Shown here one piece after another: positions 14,823 to 16,762 of a stretch of DNA of 16,762 nt. The notes under the pieces are model-generated. The model worked only from the letters and a program-made list of their open reading frames with translations. It was not told the origin of the DNA and ran no database searches. The stretch's first letter is position 1, and each line of letters begins with the position of its first letter. The DNA lies in contig JAEZLJ010000105.1 of assembly GCA_023415275.1 (NCBI GenBank), forward strand, positions 1-16,762. Reading direction: 5' to 3'. A program made the position numbers and the translations under genes. This DNA is from Bacteroidota bacterium (GTDB lineage: Bacteria > Bacteroidota > Bacteroidia > Chitinophagales > Chitinophagaceae).

Positions 14823-15365
14823 TTAATGCGGCGTTGCTAAATAAGGAAACGTACTTAAAAACGGTTTGTCATTACCGTTGACATTGTCTTTTGTTAGGCC
14901 TGGGTTACTGGTGCCAGATGGACCGCCAAAAATGAGCAGCAACTCTGTGTCTATCACATCATCGGCCAGGGCGCGACCGGTTAGTACATTGGTTCCATCA
15001 AAAAAACTGGTAGTGCCATTCATTTTTACATTTAATACATCAGTGGCCAGCACCGTTGTAAACTGATCGGCTGTTAATCCCAGTGCATTGGTGGAATACT
15101 CCGGATTAAGCGCCATGAGCTTGTTTTTGAACTTCATCTGGAATTGTGAGCCCATCTGAGTAGGGGTGGTAACATTGAACAGGTCTTTTTCACCCGTGCT
15201 CACAAAGACGGTGCTGATGCCTGGACGGCCCATCTGGTCTTTTTGCATATAGGTACCGGAAGTGTCAAACTCATTCATGTCCTTTCCATTGTCTTTATTA
15301 CAACCGGTTATGACAATTAGTGATCCTGCCATCAGGAGAATAAAAAGCTTTTGTACAGCGTTCAT
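14823..15365 (-). CDS. DUF4331 C-terminal half as a separate lipoprotein
   Basis: The ATG at 15365 gives 180 residues starting MNAVQKLFILLMAGSLIVITGC, a signal with lipobox ITGC followed by NKDN. An open extension to 15419 overlaps the previous gene and lacks a signal and is rejected. The mature part carries the blocks I know from the C-terminal half of DUF4331 proteins: DQMGRPGISTVFV, EKDLFNVTTP, GRALADDVIDTELLLIFGG, and a closing FLSTFPYLATPH. The N-terminal half is the separate upstream gene, 25 bases away. DUF4331 has no known reaction. The two halves probably assemble in the envelope, with this one lipid-anchored (inference). Confidence 0.82.
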   Translation of the reverse strand: MNAVQKLFILLMAGSLIVITGCNKDNGKDMNEFDTSGTYMQKDQMGRPGISTVFVSTGEKDLFNVTTPTQMGSQFQMKFKNKLMALNPEYSTNALGLTADQFTTVLATDVLNVKMNGTTSFFDGTNVLTGRALADDVIDTELLLIFGGPSGTSNPGLTKDNVNGNDKPFLSTFPYLATPH

Positions 15366-15390
15366 AACAATATTTTTTTTGATTAGCGGT

Positions 15391-16065
15391 TTATTTAGTT
15401 TTTGATTCACCCCACACATTAATGGAGGCAGCTGATCCCAGCATAGACTTGGGTACTTCTACTACGAGGCTTAATACGTTGGTGCCAGCGAACGTATCCA
15501 TACCTGGATTGCGGAAACTGGTTTGCGCACCGGCCAGAATTTCACGGAAGCGCACAATGTCGAAGAAGAAAGGATCATCTCTGGGTCCCACAAATGCCTT
15601 TATGCCTGAAGCGTTGGTAGCGATTTTGGGGGATGCACTACTGTTATAGGGTGTAACCATTCCTTCTACCATAGGTCCACTGGTGACAAGTGTACTGCTG
15701 GTGCCGGTGGTAGCTGGTTTAACAGGGCCGTATACCCTGAATTTCCCATCCTGGAATTTCGCCTGGATGACCAGATCCTCCACGTTGTCCCCTGTATTAT
15801 CAATATTGAATTCCAGCAGCAGGTTGTTGGAAATGGTGGCCGTAGCCGTTTTAGCAGGCGACATTAAGCCCTGCCAGTTCATCACAAATACCATTTTGGA
15901 GTTGTCGGTTGGACTTTGAAAGGCATAGATGTCAGTAATGTCGGGTTCTAAGCTGGTGCTACCGGCGCCAGTAACGGCCGGGGCATCAGTATGATCTGCC
16001 GCAAATAAAATTCCACCAGCCATAAGCAGGCAAATGGACGATCCGATGAGGAGCTTTCTTTTCAT
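15391..16065 (-). CDS. DUF4331 N-terminal half, secreted
   Basis: This 224-residue protein has a signal peptide (MKRKLLIGSSICLLMAGGILFAA) and then DHTDAPAV, the hallmark start of DUF4331 proteins. DITDIYAFQSP, MVFVMNWQGLMSP and DDPFFFDIVRFREIL are further family blocks. It ends at NVWGESKTK, where longer DUF4331 proteins continue into DRMGRP. It is the first gene of the row running down to RskA. An AATCC-N15-TCGTA motif lies 37 bases upstream of its ATG, the same as before FAS1, suggesting that the operon, including its sigma gene, is autoregulated (inference). Confidence 0.88.
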   Translation of the reverse strand: MKRKLLIGSSICLLMAGGILFAADHTDAPAVTGAGSTSLEPDITDIYAFQSPTDNSKMVFVMNWQGLMSPAKTATATISNNLLLEFNIDNTGDNVEDLVIQAKFQDGKFRVYGPVKPATTGTSSTLVTSGPMVEGMVTPYNSSASPKIATNASGIKAFVGPRDDPFFFDIVRFREILAGAQTSFRNPGMDTFAGTNVLSLVVEVPKSMLGSAASINVWGESKTK

Positions 16066-16102
16066 AACTTATTTGATTAAAAAATGAATAACTGGGAATA
16101 GA

Positions 16103-16127
16103 TACGAGGAGCGTGTGATAGTGGATT
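16103..16127 (-). promoter_or_regulatory. ECF-type promoter motif of the DUF4331-sigma operon
   Basis: On the minus strand AATCC (16127-16123), 15 bases, TCGTA (16107-16103), 37 bases before the ATG at 16065. It is identical in boxes and spacing to the motif before FAS1 at 11810-11786. Confidence 0.6.
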
Positions 16128-16303
16128 TAACTTTCTATAAAAAATTTTTGTACCGGCCTAAGGAGATTGGGTGTTAAACCTTCATGAAAGAATGGATGCA
16201 CTTTCGTGTGGCATTGATCCATAGTTAACCAAACAGCCAGATGGTTGCAATCTAAAGAATAGGTTTTTACGTATAATCTATGATTACTACTATAACCTAC
16301 TGC

Positions 16304-16762
16304 ATGAAACATTCTGTCTTATTTAAAAAGAGCTTGCTTCTTTTTATAGTGTTTGGAATTTGGCTTATCTCCTGGGGCCAGGGAAAAGGCCTTACAGGTA
16401 CTGTGCTGGAAAACAAAACCAACCTTCCTGTCGAGGGCGCCATAGTAACACTATTGCCGGGTAATTTCTTGACGCCAACGGATGAACGTGGCCGCTTCTT
16501 TTTTAATAACAGTAACGGTAACGCACAACTAAAAATCGCTTCAATAGGGTATGAAACGGCAACGGTTTCATTGGCTGATTTCATTAAAGGTGGCAACACC
16601 TTTTTTTTGAACCCCAGCGCCGTACAATTAAGTACAATCATTGTTTCAGCCGGAGCGGGCGAGCAATACCGGCCAATCAGTAAGTTGGACATTAAGATGA
16701 GGGGCATAAACAACTCCCAGGAAGTGCTGCGCATGGTGCCAGGCCTATTTATAGGTCAACAT
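16304..16762 (+). CDS. TonB-dependent receptor, 5' part (runs off right edge)
   Basis: From the ATG at 16304 the plus strand stays open to the window end, giving 153 residues. A signal peptide (LLLFIVFGIWLISWGQ) is followed by a carboxypeptidase-like regulatory domain at about 28-110 (GLTGTVLENKTNLPVEGAIV, TDERGRFFF, IASIGYETATVSL). A linker leads to the start of the TonB plug (NNSQEVLRMVPGLFIGQH). Such outer-membrane receptors import chelated metals, vitamins or glycans; the substrate cannot be told. It is divergent from the DUF4331 operon across a 238-base spacer. Confidence 0.85.
   Translation, partial: MKHSVLFKKSLLLFIVFGIWLISWGQGKGLTGTVLENKTNLPVEGAIVTLLPGNFLTPTDERGRFFFNNSNGNAQLKIASIGYETATVSLADFIKGGNTFFLNPSAVQLSTIIVSAGAGEQYRPISKLDIKMRGINNSQEVLRMVPGLFIGQH

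Noticed and set aside
16297..16734. Minus-strand frame of 145 residues at the right edge
   Set aside because: It is antisense to the TonB receptor frame, which has a signal peptide and clear domain motifs.

Overview
The window looks like chromosomal DNA of a Bacteroidota, most likely a Chitinophagaceae-type soil or freshwater bacterium. This is inferred from several things: many lipoproteins with SCKK, ACKK or GCNK lipoboxes, almost no Shine-Dalgarno sequences, a TonB-dependent receptor with an N-terminal carboxypeptidase-like domain, a NamZ-type muramidase, and two ECF sigma/anti-sigma pairs. No tRNA, rRNA, CRISPR array, transposase or phage gene was recognised.

Layout. (1) 2-751 (+) is the 3' end of a TPR-like protein cut by the left edge. 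It is followed by a gene-free stretch (752-1170) holding MITE-like inverted repeats and a terminator. (2) 1171-6921 is a compact module. A lipoprotein gene (-) is divergent from an ECF sigma factor and a membrane anti-sigma-like protein with periplasmic TPRs (+). Convergent with these (-) is a two-gene operon of a lipoprotein and a large membrane-anchored TPR-CHAT protein with an intact His/Cys dyad. The three transcription units share a two-box upstream motif, GGTTACATTT-N15-ACTnATwA, at identical spacing, so they may form one regulon. (3) 7154-9616 is ordinary: a secreted HExxH metallopeptidase (-), a decayed gene fragment (-), and a NamZ/DUF1343 peptidoglycan muramidase (+). (4) 9711-11208 is a lipoprotein (-), then about 750 gene-free bases with six exact 11-bp direct repeats running into a 38-bp near-perfect palindrome, plus terminator-like hairpins. 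(5) 11209-16065 (-) is a second sigma-centred module. In transcription order it runs: DUF4331 N-terminal half, DUF4331 C-terminal half as a separate lipoprotein, TPR lipoprotein, ECF sigma, RskA-like anti-sigma, then a fasciclin (FAS1) protein. The first gene and the FAS1 gene share AATCC-N15-TCGTA upstream. (6) From 16304 (+) a TonB-dependent receptor begins and leaves the window.

How it may work (inference). Each module looks like a self-contained envelope-signalling circuit in which an anti-sigma protein spanning the inner membrane restrains an ECF sigma factor that drives its own operon and secreted effectors. In the first, the CHAT protease domain is predicted to lie on the periplasmic side with the anti-sigma TPR domain, so it is a candidate for cleaving the anti-sigma. 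This would resemble the Csx29 (TPR-CHAT)/Csx30/sigma arrangement of type III-E CRISPR systems, but without CRISPR. The second resembles the mycobacterial SigK-RskA-MPT70/MPT83 (FAS1) circuit.
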